Below, piece after piece: positions 41,079-51,030 of a stretch of 64,000 nt of DNA. The notes beneath the pieces were generated by a model. That model ran no database searches. It was not told the DNA's origin and saw nothing but the letters and a program-made list of their open reading frames with translations. Every line of letters starts with the position of its first letter. The stretch's first letter is position 1. A program made the translations under genes and the position numbers. The stretch comes from Phaeodactylum tricornutum CCAP 1055/1 (lineage: Eukaryota > Bacillariophyta > Bacillariophyceae > Surirellales > Neidiaceae), in the NCBI RefSeq assembly GCF_000150955.2, contig NC_011670.1, positions 62,001 to 126,000 on the forward strand, given 5' to 3'.

Positions 41079-41946
41079 TTATGTATAGGATCTTCGTGCG
41101 GGTGAGACAGAACAGCGAAAATCGAGGCTACTCGTTCGAGACGGGCAATGCAAAAGTTGCGAAGAACGACTCCGATTCGGCGTTCCAAGTCAATAGCAAA
41201 GGTTTGGGAACCTGAAATGGAAACAGCGAACGAGGGCTTGCGCTAGACACAGCTGCGTTGCTTTCCTTGTTTGTTTGTCTGCACTGCTGGCTGGACTATT
41301 CGTTGCTTCACTGTCAAAAGGCTTAACCGAACAACCTTGGTAGGTTACGAGACAATGTCGCGATGGGGTTTTCCGATGTTCTCCGAAAGTCAAAATTCGG
41401 ACGGGTGACAGGTCGGAATTCCGAAGGCGAAGCGTTCGAGTGGTCGTTGCGAGAATCCAAATGCAAGACAAACATTGGACCCGCCTCGAGCCTATCAAGG
41501 TGCACGCGCACGAATCAATTCGTTCTCGCAAGCGTGTCGCATCGGCACCCCAATGCCTTAACCGGATGCCTCGCGTGCTTCGGTAGGACGCTACGTCTCT
41601 AGCACTAGCTGTCCATGGTTGTTTACACTCACCGGTTAATCGAAGACATATCCGGGTCTCTCAGGGACCGCACGTCCGCTTGCGAAAGCTGCTCTAACTA
41701 CCGCCTCCGCGACAGGAACTAGGACACACGAGAACCTTCGCGAGGTATCCGCACCATTCACACTTGGTTCGCCTCCGGTCGTACCAGTAATCTGAGTATC
41801 AAAGCTCATTTCTCGTGCGCCTACGACACGAATATCTATACTGGTTCTCGTAGGATGTGTCGCAGGATTTTCGTACTAGTCGGATGCTCGCTGCGCGTGC
41901 AGTCGAACACAGTTCTACCTATTTACCGATCAACAAATAACACTAC
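41079..41946. other. Intergenic region without recognised gene
   Basis: 868 bp: the promoter of the sugar porter and the 3' side of the J-protein gene. Short frames on both strands lack features. Confidence 0.5.
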
Positions 41947-43104
41947 CTACAATTCTTGCTTCGCTTCTTCTCCCGGAGCCAGAATACTGCGAATGGCGTC
42001 CTTTTGTTCACGAGTCAGTGTATCGGGGAAGTCGACTTCAAAGGTGAGATACAGGTCACCAAAGCCACGCCCGCTGCGTCGCGGCATTCCCTTTCCCGGC
42101 ACGCGCAAGACGTGATCACAATCCGTCACATCCTCCACCGTCACCGTGTACTCGTGATCGTCCAAATGCTTGAGCGTGACGGAGAATCCCGTCAACGCAT
42201 CCACCAATGGGACTTCCATAGTCTTGTACAAGTCATCCCGATCCCGGTGATACACATCGTGCGGTTCTTCCATGAGTACAAAATGCAAATCGCCCGGTTT
42301 GAAGCCGGGTTTTTCGTCCGTCACGCCTTCGAAGCTAACCCTTTCTCCCGCACGGAATCCTGGTTGGATTTCAATAGTCACTTGGATTCGTTCCGTTTCC
42401 GTCTGGCGGGGACATTCGCGACACTTATCCAGCCATTGCTTACCCCGGGCCACACAGCGGTCGTCCCTTTGTTGGACCTGTTGTACAAATCCTGGGGCGA
42501 GTTGTTGTCGGCGTACCCGGACGCCCGGCCCTTGACAATCGGGCGCACTCTTGACGCACATTTCCCACTGCAAACAGAGTACCTGACGGACGTAGTCGAC
42601 ATCGATGGTTTCACCGAGATATAACTGTTTGAGTGACACGTAGAGTGGAATTTCGACATCCGGCGTGCGCTGTTCTTGATCGCGCTGCTGTCGTCCACCG
42701 CCAAAGTCAAAGCCAAACTGCGAGAAAAGATCTTCAAAGCCTCCTCCTCCTCCTCCCCCACCACGCTGTTCGCGTTGCTTCAAACCGTCTTCCCCGTGTC
42801 GATCGTAGACGGCTTTCAATTCGTCGTCCGAAAGCACTTCGTAGGCCCGAGCCACTTCGGCAAACTTCTCCGACGCACCTTCGTCCTTGTTCTTGTCGGG
42901 ATGAAACTCGAGCGACTTTTGCCGGTAGGCCTTTTTGATTTCCTTGATGGTGGCGTCGCGTGATACTCCCAAAATTTGGTAGTAGTCGCGAGATGCAGCC
43001 TGCACTACCGGTACGAGCAACACGTGGCTGCCTAGCAACAAAAAGACGATGCACGTTTGCCATAGACGTACAAACGCGCCCTGGCGCGGGGTTCGTACTA
43101 CCAT
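41947..43104 (-). CDS. ER-type J-domain co-chaperone (ERdj3/Scj1-like)
   Basis: 385 aa, ATG 43104. A signal peptide (cleavage near VVQA-AS, about residue 36) leads into a J domain, [14 protein letters not shown], with the HPD triad at 68-70. A Gly-rich linker (about 113-125) follows, then the substrate-binding beta domains. The zinc-finger place has a Cys-rich insert ([14 protein letters not shown] ... CRECP) that does not keep four CxxCxGxG units, as in ERdj3/DNAJB11. [13 protein letters not shown] closes the C-terminal domain. The last four residues are KQEL, close to the KDEL/HDEL retrieval signal, which supports a lumenal ER protein working with BiP. Head-to-head with the STI1-repeat gene. 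Confidence 0.88.
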   Translation of the reverse strand: MVVRTPRQGAFVRLWQTCIVFLLLGSHVLLVPVVQAASRDYYQILGVSRDATIKEIKKAYRQKSLEFHPDKNKDEGASEKFAEVARAYEVLSDDELKAVYDRHGEDGLKQREQRGGGGGGGGFEDLFSQFGFDFGGGRQQRDQEQRTPDVEIPLYVSLKQLYLGETIDVDYVRQVLCLQWEMCVKSAPDCQGPGVRVRRQQLAPGFVQQVQQRDDRCVARGKQWLDKCRECPRQTETERIQVTIEIQPGFRAGERVSFEGVTDEKPGFKPGDLHFVLMEEPHDVYHRDRDDLYKTMEVPLVDALTGFSVTLKHLDDHEYTVTVEDVTDCDHVLRVPGKGMPRRSGRGFGDLYLTFEVDFPDTLTREQKDAIRSILAPGEEAKQEL

Positions 43105-43710
43105 GCTGTACTGTAACGACCCTTTGTGACTGCTACTGCACGTACGGTGTTGTTGATGTGGGAGCTGTCGGTACTGGTAAAGGATTTGCTATCCTTGCGT
43201 TCCTTGCCCGAGACTACGGGATGTGATTGTATGGGGGAGATGGATGGGTGCAATGCCATTCTGCCAACGGACCCCACCTTTGTACACCCGTCCCCGTTCC
43301 GTTTCCCACAGACCGAAAGCGTGAAGGACAGGAATGACCGCATCTCCCGGAAGGGGAGGGTTGCGAGTGCGACTGACTGACAGTGACTGTGACTCCGAAT
43401 GTAGACGTGGAAGCTATTGACGGCATATAGAACAAAACCAAAAACAATTCCGATTTCCGTTCTTCCAGATTTTCTACGAATTGTTTACCTACCACGATTC
43501 TAGATTCTATTCCACGCGGTGGTTTCGTCTCCGCTTCAACTTCAACAAACGATCCAAACGCGAGAAAGCGTCAAACGTATCGTGTCGTGTCCTCCATCAA
43601 ACCCACCCTTAAAGGTCGTCGTCTCCAGTATCGATCGTCGACCACGAAACCGAGGACGAAGCTATCGGCACCGTCCGACCACAGCCACCCCAACAGTCGC
43701 ATTTCCGAAC
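43105..43710. promoter_or_regulatory. Shared promoter of ER J protein and secreted STI1-repeat protein
   Basis: 606 bp divergent region. It holds GACTGACTGACAGTGACTGTGA at about 43371-43392 and several CCACG pentamers (near 43493 and 43514) of the kind found in stress elements. No full ERSE (CCAAT-N9-CCACG) was found by eye. The plus-strand frame is open upstream of ATG 43711 but looks like leader. Confidence 0.45.
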
Positions 43711-44464
43711 ATGTTTCGTACTTTGATTTGGTGCACCGTCGCGGCGGTATTACTGTGTTCGCCGTGTCGGGCGCAGGATGCGCAAGCCCGCGAACAGGCT
43801 TTGCGTGACATGCAGATAGGTATGCAGGGCCTTCAACAAGCCGGGGAAGACCCGGCGCTACTTGCACAGCTGATGCGGGACATGCAGGATCCCGAACTCA
43901 TGCAAGAAGCGCAGAAAATGATGCGGGATCCGACCTGGCAGAAACAAATGAAGGAGCTCCAAAATTCCAAAGACTTTAAGGAGTCCGTCAAAAAGACCAA
44001 GGACCTCTTGTCCGACCCCAACGCAGCGGCACACGCCGAGGCTAAACTCGAACATATGGTCAACGTCGGGAACGACCAACTAAAAAAAGGTGCCGCTTCC
44101 GCCATGGAAGAGGCCATGGCTGCCATGGCCAATCCCGAAGCCATGGCCGAACTGACCAAAATGATGAAAGACCCCAACTTTGTGCAGGACCTCCAAAAAA
44201 TGGCCAAGAATCCCGAATTCGCTTCCTATATTGAAGCTGTAAGTGAAATCTAGCAGCTAGAGTCGTCACGGTATCGAGCGTGTTACTATGACTGTCAATG
44301 TGCCTTTGTCGCTCACACTATGTGTTCCATTTTCGACACTGACACACTCCGATTTCCAATGCTGCCTTGCTATTTCTACGAAATAGGCTCAAGACATGAT
44401 GAAGGACCCATCCAAAAAGCGAAAATTTGAAGCCGTCGCCGACGAAGTTCGTGCATCATTGTAA
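43711..44464 (+). CDS. Secreted/ER STI1-repeat protein (two exons)
   Basis: Predicted CDS join(43711..44238,44387..44464), 201 aa; the intron is 148 nt with a perfect GTAAGT donor and AAATAG acceptor. The signal peptide MFRTLIWCTVAAVLLCSPCRA is followed by helices rich in Met, Gln and Asp-Pro turns: MRDMQDPELMQEAQKMMRDP, and two more such units (MAAMANPEAMAELTKMMKDP; MAKNPEFASYIEA), as in STI1 domains of Hop/Sti1, Hip and ubiquilin. Exon 2 completes the last unit with AQDMMKDPSKKRKFEAVADE. STI1 units hold hydrophobic client segments. No ER retrieval tail is seen (ends RASL). Its partner gene across the promoter is an ER J protein. Confidence 0.8.
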
Positions 44465-44946
44465 GACGCGTAGTACTTTTTTAAAACTCACGAATCTCAT
44501 CGGGCAAAAGAAATTGCAAAGCACGCTTACGAGGGTGGAATTGGGTCGGGCAGTAAAGGATCATTTTCTGGCACTATCGTGAGAGTCGACACAAATGTTA
44601 GCATCATAGCACTTTGGATAAGCAAGTGCTCTACAAGTACTTATTCTGATGCAATGACATAGTGCAGCGACTCGGCTATGATCTCTTTTCACGATACGAC
44701 GGGTAGTGCTTCCTAAGTTAGGCTGTGGTGCTGTTCTAGTAGGCATGCCAACCGTGTTTCTTCCACAAAGTTCCAATTTTGCAGGAAAATAACTTTAAAT
44801 TTTTTGCTCATCCTCTTTGGTGCACGCTGAAGGGAATCGAAATTGGACCACAACGGGACAAGCTGACGGTAATTTCGTACTGGACCTCGGCTTTTTGCCT
44901 GATTCACTTCCCGCATTCGTTCCGTGACTCCATTTCGAACGAGAGT
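44465..44946. other. Intergenic region, leader of histidine phosphatase gene
   Basis: 482 bp. CCAATTTTGCAG at 44773-44784 looks like an intron acceptor, so the following gene may have a spliced 5' UTR. No other gene seen. Confidence 0.45.
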
Positions 44947-45810
44947 ATGGCATTGACTGATGATTTACCCGCCTCCGCCGCGCATAGCGAGGTGACACTC
45001 GAACTCGCCAAGAAGGAAAGTGCCGAGCACATGCACGGTATGAAACAGGCGTACGATGAACTCGGCAAACGTCCGCTGCTCGTCAAGGCCTACGCTTTGG
45101 ACGATCCGAAGGCCCCGTCACCGTCCTTGTCGAATGGCATCCGTACGAAAACGGTCCACTTTGTACGTCACGGTCAAGGATTTCACAATCTCATGGCCGA
45201 TCTGGCCCACGCACAAGGCAAGGAGTGGGAACAATTCAAAGACACACCGGAGAATCCTTATCTAATACCCGAGATTCTCGACGCACCTTTGACTGAGAAA
45301 GGCCGGCAACAAGCGTACGTGCTACAAGCACAAATAAACGGCATGGAGCTTGGACAAAAACCTCAATTGGTGGTGTTTTCCCCCAATTGTCGTGCTCTGC
45401 AGACGGGCGTCATTGTGTTTGAAAGCTTGGTCGGGAAGGTCCCGTTCGTCGCGCATGAAATGGCTCGCGAAGAAAGCGGTATACACGTTTGCGACAAACG
45501 TCGTCCCGTGTCACGCCAACGAACCGAATTTCCTCAGGTCAATTTTGGTCTACTCGAGGCAGACGATGATCCGCTGTTCCAGGACGACGTTCGCGAAACC
45601 AGACAACAAGTCGCGGATCGCGTTTACCAGTTCTTTGAATGGCTAGCGACGCAAGATGAGCAGATTGTGGCCGTCAGTAGTCACTCTGGCTGGTTACTAA
45701 CGGTGTTCAATGCAATGCTGCGGTGTGACGAATCGCTTCGGGGATGGTTCCAAACGGGTGAAATGCGTAGCGTCCAATTGGAATTCCTGCGTAGAGACGA
45801 ACGAGTTTGA
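44947..45810 (+). CDS. Histidine phosphatase superfamily protein (phosphoglycerate-mutase-like)
   Basis: 287 aa from ATG 44947. The phosphate-accepting His lies in VHFVRHGQGFHN (about residues 71-82), followed by DAPLTEKGRQQA and a second core at FSPNCRALQTG. The C-terminal SSHSGWLLTVFNAML supplies the second catalytic His (about residue 246). These are the marks of branch 1 of the histidine phosphatase superfamily; the RHGxGxHN form is common in plant and fungal PGM-like proteins of unsettled substrate. It lacks the lid helices of true cofactor-dependent mutases, so a phosphatase is more likely than a glycolytic enzyme. No targeting peptide is evident. Confidence 0.85.
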   Translation: MALTDDLPASAAHSEVTLELAKKESAEHMHGMKQAYDELGKRPLLVKAYALDDPKAPSPSLSNGIRTKTVHFVRHGQGFHNLMADLAHAQGKEWEQFKDTPENPYLIPEILDAPLTEKGRQQAYVLQAQINGMELGQKPQLVVFSPNCRALQTGVIVFESLVGKVPFVAHEMAREESGIHVCDKRRPVSRQRTEFPQVNFGLLEADDDPLFQDDVRETRQQVADRVYQFFEWLATQDEQIVAVSSHSGWLLTVFNAMLRCDESLRGWFQTGEMRSVQLEFLRRDERV

Positions 45811-46002
45811 CTGTGAGCAAGATTGCCTTTACAATCAAAAACCAAAAAAAGACTGTTCTCATAAATGCGCCCCAGTTCCTTCGAAATGCTGGAAATACGA
45901 GGCATCCAAGATCACGATTGGGTGTTGAGGACACCACGAGTTGTAGTAACGCATAGCGAGAGTATATTTTGTGCATTTTGCACCATTGTTTATGTATACT
46001 GT

Positions 46003-47199
46003 TCACAGTGACGTAGTTACGGAATAGCTCAATGCACCAAGGAGAGCCAAGGCAATGCCGGCAATATTCAGCTTGGTGAGTTTGGCTCCTCCAAAGAAGA
46101 CTCGTCCGGATAGAATCACCGACAACCGTCGTATCGCATCACATGTTCCGTACGTGATGGGGGCCACGAGTTTGACAAACATAAACGACAGTACATACTC
46201 AGCGTGATACGCCGTAAAGGCTGCACAACTCAGCCACACCGGAGGAATCTGCCGCTTTAGCTGCTCTTCCACAACCAAGGAATCGTTGTGCTTCGTACTT
46301 TGGTTGGTGTAGTTCTGCATGGCCACTACTACTAATGTAATGCACAAACCAACGGCTACCATGACTCGTTGCGCAGAGGGCCCGGTCAGATTGGACCGCA
46401 TCATGGCTCGCTTGCTCGTCACGTTCAGGGCGGATTGCGACGCCGCCGAGACCAGAGCCGCCGCAAAGCCCATCCTTTCAAAGGTTGGTGCATTCCAAGA
46501 GGCGGCCGCAATTCCAGCCGCAATGGGCAACAGCGAAAGGAGGGCCAGCGTGTTGGGCAACGCCGTCGGCCCGTCCAGCAAGACGGTGAGTAGCGCGGTA
46601 ATGATGGGGATGGCGCATTTGGAAGTATAGGTGAGGGAGATTCCGATACGGCTCAAGCTTATTGAATTGCTAAAGTTGGCCACAAAAAGAAACAAGGCCG
46701 AAAGACCAAAGGTTGGTACGGCTTGGAGGGTTTCATGAAGACGTTGTCGGATCTGGAAATCCGGGTGCAACAGCAAACCCAGCAATAGGGATCCTCCAAA
46801 GCGATAGAGGGTTAGCAAAGTGGGTCGGGAAAGGGAGAAGAAATTGCTCCGTTGATCATCGGGGTGCACCAACATTTGGTCTTTGCGCCGAGTCGGTGTT
46901 ACCGCAACGAGTGGTGGTTTGTACTGCAAGAAGGCCGTTGTCGAGTAGGTTGTAAAGAGTGCGCTGGAGACAAGCCATGCGGTACCAACTACTTGTGTAT
47001 TGGTCGACAAGGATTGCAGAAAGGTCCCGACTGGCGAAGAGCTTACTGCTGCGGCAGCTGACGACGGCGATACGAGGGGCGAAACGGAGCCCAACGTAGA
47101 CAGCGACATACTATACGCAGAGGATCCAAAGGACACAGTCGGTGGAAAAGCGGTGCTGAAGTGTACAACAAAAGTTAGCAAGATTGCAATGACTAGCAT
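46003..47199 (-). CDS. Plastid-directed TPT/nucleotide-sugar-type carrier (DMT superfamily)
   Basis: 398 aa from ATG 47199. The signal peptide MLVIAILLTFVVHFSTAFPP ends in an STAFP motif, the diatom plastid import signature. After a Ser-rich transit part come helices typical of triose-phosphate translocator relatives: LFLFVANFSNSISLSRIGIS, followed by SLTYTSKCAIPIITALL, and near the C-terminus APITYGTCDAIRRLSVILSGRVFFGG. TPTs swap phosphorylated C3-C6 compounds for phosphate across plastid membranes; here the phosphate-binding Lys/Arg pair is partly kept (SKCAIP, DAIRR), but the substrate is unknown. Convergent with the phosphatase gene and divergent from the zinc-finger gene. Confidence 0.8.
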   Translation of the reverse strand: MLVIAILLTFVVHFSTAFPPTVSFGSSAYSMSLSTLGSVSPLVSPSSAAAAVSSSPVGTFLQSLSTNTQVVGTAWLVSSALFTTYSTTAFLQYKPPLVAVTPTRRKDQMLVHPDDQRSNFFSLSRPTLLTLYRFGGSLLLGLLLHPDFQIRQRLHETLQAVPTFGLSALFLFVANFSNSISLSRIGISLTYTSKCAIPIITALLTVLLDGPTALPNTLALLSLLPIAAGIAAASWNAPTFERMGFAAALVSAASQSALNVTSKRAMMRSNLTGPSAQRVMVAVGLCITLVVVAMQNYTNQSTKHNDSLVVEEQLKRQIPPVWLSCAAFTAYHAEYVLSFMFVKLVAPITYGTCDAIRRLSVILSGRVFFGGAKLTKLNIAGIALALLGALSYSVTTSL

Positions 47200-47718
47200 T
47201 CGTTGAGCGCGACTACAACGATGGCAATCGCTAAAAATCGATCCGCTTTCTTCCAATCGAGGCGAGAATTATGCACACGTAACCTCCCTTCTCGTCGAGC
47301 GTCCGCAACTGTGGGGAAATCGCGTTGTCCCAATGAAAGAATCAGTATGCCGACCCATGATTATGTGACGTTGTTGGGTTCAATTGATGTGTCTTGCTAG
47401 AGACTTCAGTCGTGACTGACGACGAAACACTCCAATCCGAGCACACGACGTCTTGAGAAGGGACATTCCCTACCAATCAAATCCTATCGTTCGAAAACCG
47501 GTTCCGACGTGAGCTCATCACCAGCAATATAATTTATTGTTGCAATATTTCTCCACCATGACACAATTCCGAAAGGTGTGTGCTTCATCTTCCTGTGTTG
47601 TCCCGTAGTGTAGCTTGTCAAGTTGCGATTCGAACAGTAGTCTCTCTTCATTGACAGTCAAGCTAGCACACGATTCGTCTCGCCGAGGCAGCAAGCATCT
47701 GTCTTTGAAGAAGAAACC
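47200..47718. other. Divergent promoter region
   Basis: 519 bp between the TPT-like carrier and the zinc-finger gene. It contains CAGTCGTGACTGACG near 47407. No gene seen. Confidence 0.5.
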
Positions 47719-48513
47719 ATGAACCACCGGGACGAGGCAGTATACCGACTGTCACCCAGCGATCAGCCCTGTACCGCCGCCGAACTTTTGCGGCAAAAAC
47801 GCAAGGCCGGTAAGGCAAAGCCCGAACCATCCGTGAAAGTAATTTCGCAGCCGCCGGACGATATTGACGAAGAAATTCGCCGTTTGGAAGCCGAGCTCGC
47901 GAACGAGAGCGACGAGGACGAGCACGATTCCTCCGACGTGGAAACCAACAGCGAGACTGAGGACGACAGCCGAGGAACAGTCTTGTGCTTGTCATCGGTT
48001 CAAAAAGATCGGATCGAGCCGTTACCCAGTAATCTACTCCCCAGTAACCGGAAGCGGTCACTCAAAGGAATTGATCGAGTCAACGCCAGCGAACGGGATG
48101 ATGCAGACCAATCGAACAAAAAGAAATCCAAATTGGTTTCTTCGGGCTTGGAAGCAGCCGTCAAGGAGGTTCTGGACGGCTACGTGCCGCGCTCGTCCGA
48201 ACGTTTACCCTTTTACTGCCGTGTCTGTGCCCAACAAATGTCGGACGAAGACAGCTTTACGGCCCACAAAGAGACCGAGTTTCACACGACGGCGGTGGAA
48301 ATGGAACGCAAACGATCCTACTGTAAACTGTGTCGCAAGCAGTTGACGAGTCCAGCGCAACTGCAGGAGCACTTGTCATCTCGCCCGCACCGGGAACGAC
48401 TCGATTGGGTCCGTCAAAAACAAGGCAACAGCGCGTCGTCGCATGGTCGAGCATCGGGACGAAATGCAAGCCGAGGCCGGGGTGGAAGAGTTGAAAATCG
48501 ACAATGGTCTTGA
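47719..48513 (+). CDS. Protein with two U1-type C2H2 zinc fingers
   Basis: 264 aa, ATG 47719. The N-terminal 130 residues are charged, with an acidic Glu/Asp/Ser tract and KKKSK basic patches. Two U1-type fingers follow, each C-x2-C-x12-H-x5-H: CRVCAQQMSDEDSFTAHKE (from about residue 167) and CKLCRKQLTSPAQLQEHLS (from about 202). This spacing is that of U1C/matrin fingers, which bind double-stranded or structured RNA. The C-terminus is Arg/Gly/Ser-rich (RGRGGRVENRQWS), as in RNA-binding proteins. A role in splicing or rRNA processing is likely, but no named orthologue is recognised. Confidence 0.8.
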   Translation: MNHRDEAVYRLSPSDQPCTAAELLRQKRKAGKAKPEPSVKVISQPPDDIDEEIRRLEAELANESDEDEHDSSDVETNSETEDDSRGTVLCLSSVQKDRIEPLPSNLLPSNRKRSLKGIDRVNASERDDADQSNKKKSKLVSSGLEAAVKEVLDGYVPRSSERLPFYCRVCAQQMSDEDSFTAHKETEFHTTAVEMERKRSYCKLCRKQLTSPAQLQEHLSSRPHRERLDWVRQKQGNSASSHGRASGRNASRGRGGRVENRQWS

Positions 48514-48699
48514 CGAACACGCTTCCGGACAGTCGTCAGTATCACCACAAAGATAGAAATCCATAAACACCTACTCGCGTACGAACTATACGTGCCACCG
48601 ACTTCTACATTTTGTTTGTACAAAGTTCGTGTGTAGCGTTTATATGTTCTGTTGATACAAGCCCAATCGTGTCGGGGCGGGTGGTTCCAAAGACCATCG

Positions 48700-50313
48700 T
48701 CATGGACGCCCGGTACCACCACCGCGACTCTTTTGACCATTCATAAAGCTCGAGACGATACCAAAAATCAAATCCCCCGCCACACGTAGGGCGCTGTAGT
48801 CCACGTACACTATTTTCAAAGCCGACACGACGGCTTCGTTTTCGGCACCGACAAAGCAGCCGCGAATAACGTCCATGCGTCGATTGGGTTGACCGGGAGA
48901 CGCAGGCGGGACGCGATCCCGCCAGGAACAAAATGCGGCAACCATGTCGTCGTACTTGCGGGCATAGCCCGCTTTGCGCACATCAGATTTGTGCTCTTCG
49001 ACAGTGTCGCCCGGTGGCAAAGTTTCTAGTTGGTGTGTCATGTGCAACAACAAGGCGGTGGGGTCACAGCGTTCGACGCCACACACGTCGTCGACGCATC
49101 GTTGAAGTCCCACCATGAGAGTTTCAAAGCGCACCTGTTCGTTATTCTTGTCGTCATCGCTGGATAATTGTAGGTTCTGGAGCAAATCGTCCACGTGGGC
49201 GTATCCGAGTACTCGAGTGGCAATGTCGGCCAATCCGGACTGCGACAATTGTTCGCGGGTCAAGTAAACGTCGTGATTGAGTTGTGTAGCAATCGAGACA
49301 AAGACGTACCACACTTGCTCGACATCCTCGTAGGGTAGGTTGGTCTTTTGGATGACGGCTTGGACTTCCCTTTCCCGTGCTTCCGTGGCGTGTTGCATGA
49401 CGCCCTGCAATTTACCGAAGATAAGGCGTCCGGCAAGACGGAGTGGCAGTATATCCTGATAGAGGACTTCAAAGGCTCGGTAGACGGCTGGCTCGTTGGC
49501 ACTGGCAGCAACGCCCTGAAAGAGAGCCCTGGTACGGGGCTCCCGGAGGGCGTGCAAGTCTCGAGCTGAGTACGAGGCAAAGTATCGGAGCATGTCCCGG
49601 AATTCGAGTTCCATTTTGGTGAGCTTGGTTTCGTCGCGGGGTACAACCTGGTACATGGGCTGGTCGACGTTGGGAACACGCGTTGCGGGACGTTGAAGAA
49701 TCAGCGACGGCAGTGTTGCGGAGGAAGTGGGCGGTGCGATGTTTTCCAGGGACACGGGACGGTTGGGGAATGATGGTGTTTCGGTATTGTGGACACTGTT
49801 GCTGCCGCCACCGTCGACTGGTTGCGTTGCTAGGGAAAGCGAGGATTCAAAGGCAGTCGATACCGTTGCGTCTATCGGGATGTTTCCGGACGTTTCCGGA
49901 CCCTGCAATTCACCAACGTTCGTACCGGAGACTGCGTGGCCTTGCAATGTGGATAGGGGTGCGGTAAGATTGGGAGTCTCACTACTACTAATAGTAGTAG
50001 TAGTAGTAGTGGGTATTGTTGTATCCGTTGTGGCCGTTACAGACGGTGGTGGTACTGTCGTTGATACGGATGTCGATGGTGGTGTGGTAGTCTTGGCTTT
50101 TTGGAGAAACGACAAGCGTCGTTGGAGTGCCGCCCGGACTCCACACAAGGCCGTGTTCGTCCGGGGAGGAAAGCCAGATCGATACGTGTACGCGTTGTTG
50201 TACGACGGAACGACGACGTAGGCGTTGGCAAACGCGAACGATTCCAGTATGAACCACAGCCGGAGCATTCTCCAAACCGCGTCAAGGATTCCTCCACCAT
50301 TTTCTCGCAACAT
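48700..50313 (-). CDS. Plastid-signal protein with internal duplicated module, unknown function
   Basis: 537 aa from ATG 50313. The N-terminus has MLRLWFILESFAFANAYVVV, a signal peptide with an ASAFAP-like FAFAN motif. A Thr/Ser/Pro-rich low-complexity stretch of about 150 residues (with an ACT-trinucleotide run) leads to a helical C-terminal region. This holds two similar units: EPAVYRAFEVLYQDILPLRL with AGRLIFGKL (about residues 297-325), and NEAVVSALKIVYVDYSALRV with AGDLIFGIV near the C-terminus (about 493-521). Paired Cys occur in DDVCGVERC. No known domain was recognised. Convergent with the zinc-finger gene. Confidence 0.7.
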   Translation of the reverse strand: MLRENGGGILDAVWRMLRLWFILESFAFANAYVVVPSYNNAYTYRSGFPPRTNTALCGVRAALQRRLSFLQKAKTTTPPSTSVSTTVPPPSVTATTDTTIPTTTTTTISSSETPNLTAPLSTLQGHAVSGTNVGELQGPETSGNIPIDATVSTAFESSLSLATQPVDGGGSNSVHNTETPSFPNRPVSLENIAPPTSSATLPSLILQRPATRVPNVDQPMYQVVPRDETKLTKMELEFRDMLRYFASYSARDLHALREPRTRALFQGVAASANEPAVYRAFEVLYQDILPLRLAGRLIFGKLQGVMQHATEAREREVQAVIQKTNLPYEDVEQVWYVFVSIATQLNHDVYLTREQLSQSGLADIATRVLGYAHVDDLLQNLQLSSDDDKNNEQVRFETLMVGLQRCVDDVCGVERCDPTALLLHMTHQLETLPPGDTVEEHKSDVRKAGYARKYDDMVAAFCSWRDRVPPASPGQPNRRMDVIRGCFVGAENEAVVSALKIVYVDYSALRVAGDLIFGIVSSFMNGQKSRGGGTGRP

Positions 50314-51030
50314 TCGTATATATATGTGTGTGTGTGGTAGGGGGGGGGGGGATTTATTGACAGTTAGTGTGTTCGTTAGTGTGTGTACCAATGTTGTGAA
50401 TCTTCACGATTGTTTCGTGTGGGGGATCTATAGTAGGTATTGTAATGGTAAACGCCACCATCGTCCACCATTCCTACCCGAGTGCGACGCGTCCGGTATC
50501 TTGGCGAAACGGTGTCCGCTGTCGAATTTTCTACCACGAACGTCGGCGAGTCGCACGAATGTCTGGATTGCCTACAAAATTTTGTTACCCCTATTATTTA
50601 TGTCTGCTACGACTGTGTCCCGAATGGTCAGGACACAACGTTCGCGTCGCTGACGTCGACACGTGGTTTTGGGTAGGAAAGGTTCGACACGGCTAACGGA
50701 CACCAATTGGACTGTGAGAAAGAAGGAAACGTCCGTCCGTCAGTCCGTCCATTCAGCAACAAGGAATAACAGTAGGTACCGTAAACCAAATGAGACCCAT
50801 GGTTTCGTCGTCCGTCGTGAACGGTAAAAGCAATAGATTAAATTTGGGGCCTGTCGAAAACACAACAAGCTATTCAGACCGACCGAGACGCGAGAGTTCC
50901 TGTTCGGTGGGTACTATCAGCCAACATTCCCTCTGGGGACAAAGAAACCTCTCGACACTGGTCGTATACGCATCCTCCTTCACCTAACCTTACGCTTACC
51001 ACACACATACATACATTCATACAACCTATC
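50314..51030. other. Divergent promoter of two plastid-signal genes, with G run
   Basis: 717 bp. It contains TATATATGTGTGTGTGTGG followed by a run of 12 G at about 50340-50351, close to the minus-strand start, and GGACTGTGAGAAAG near 50711. No gene seen. Confidence 0.5.
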
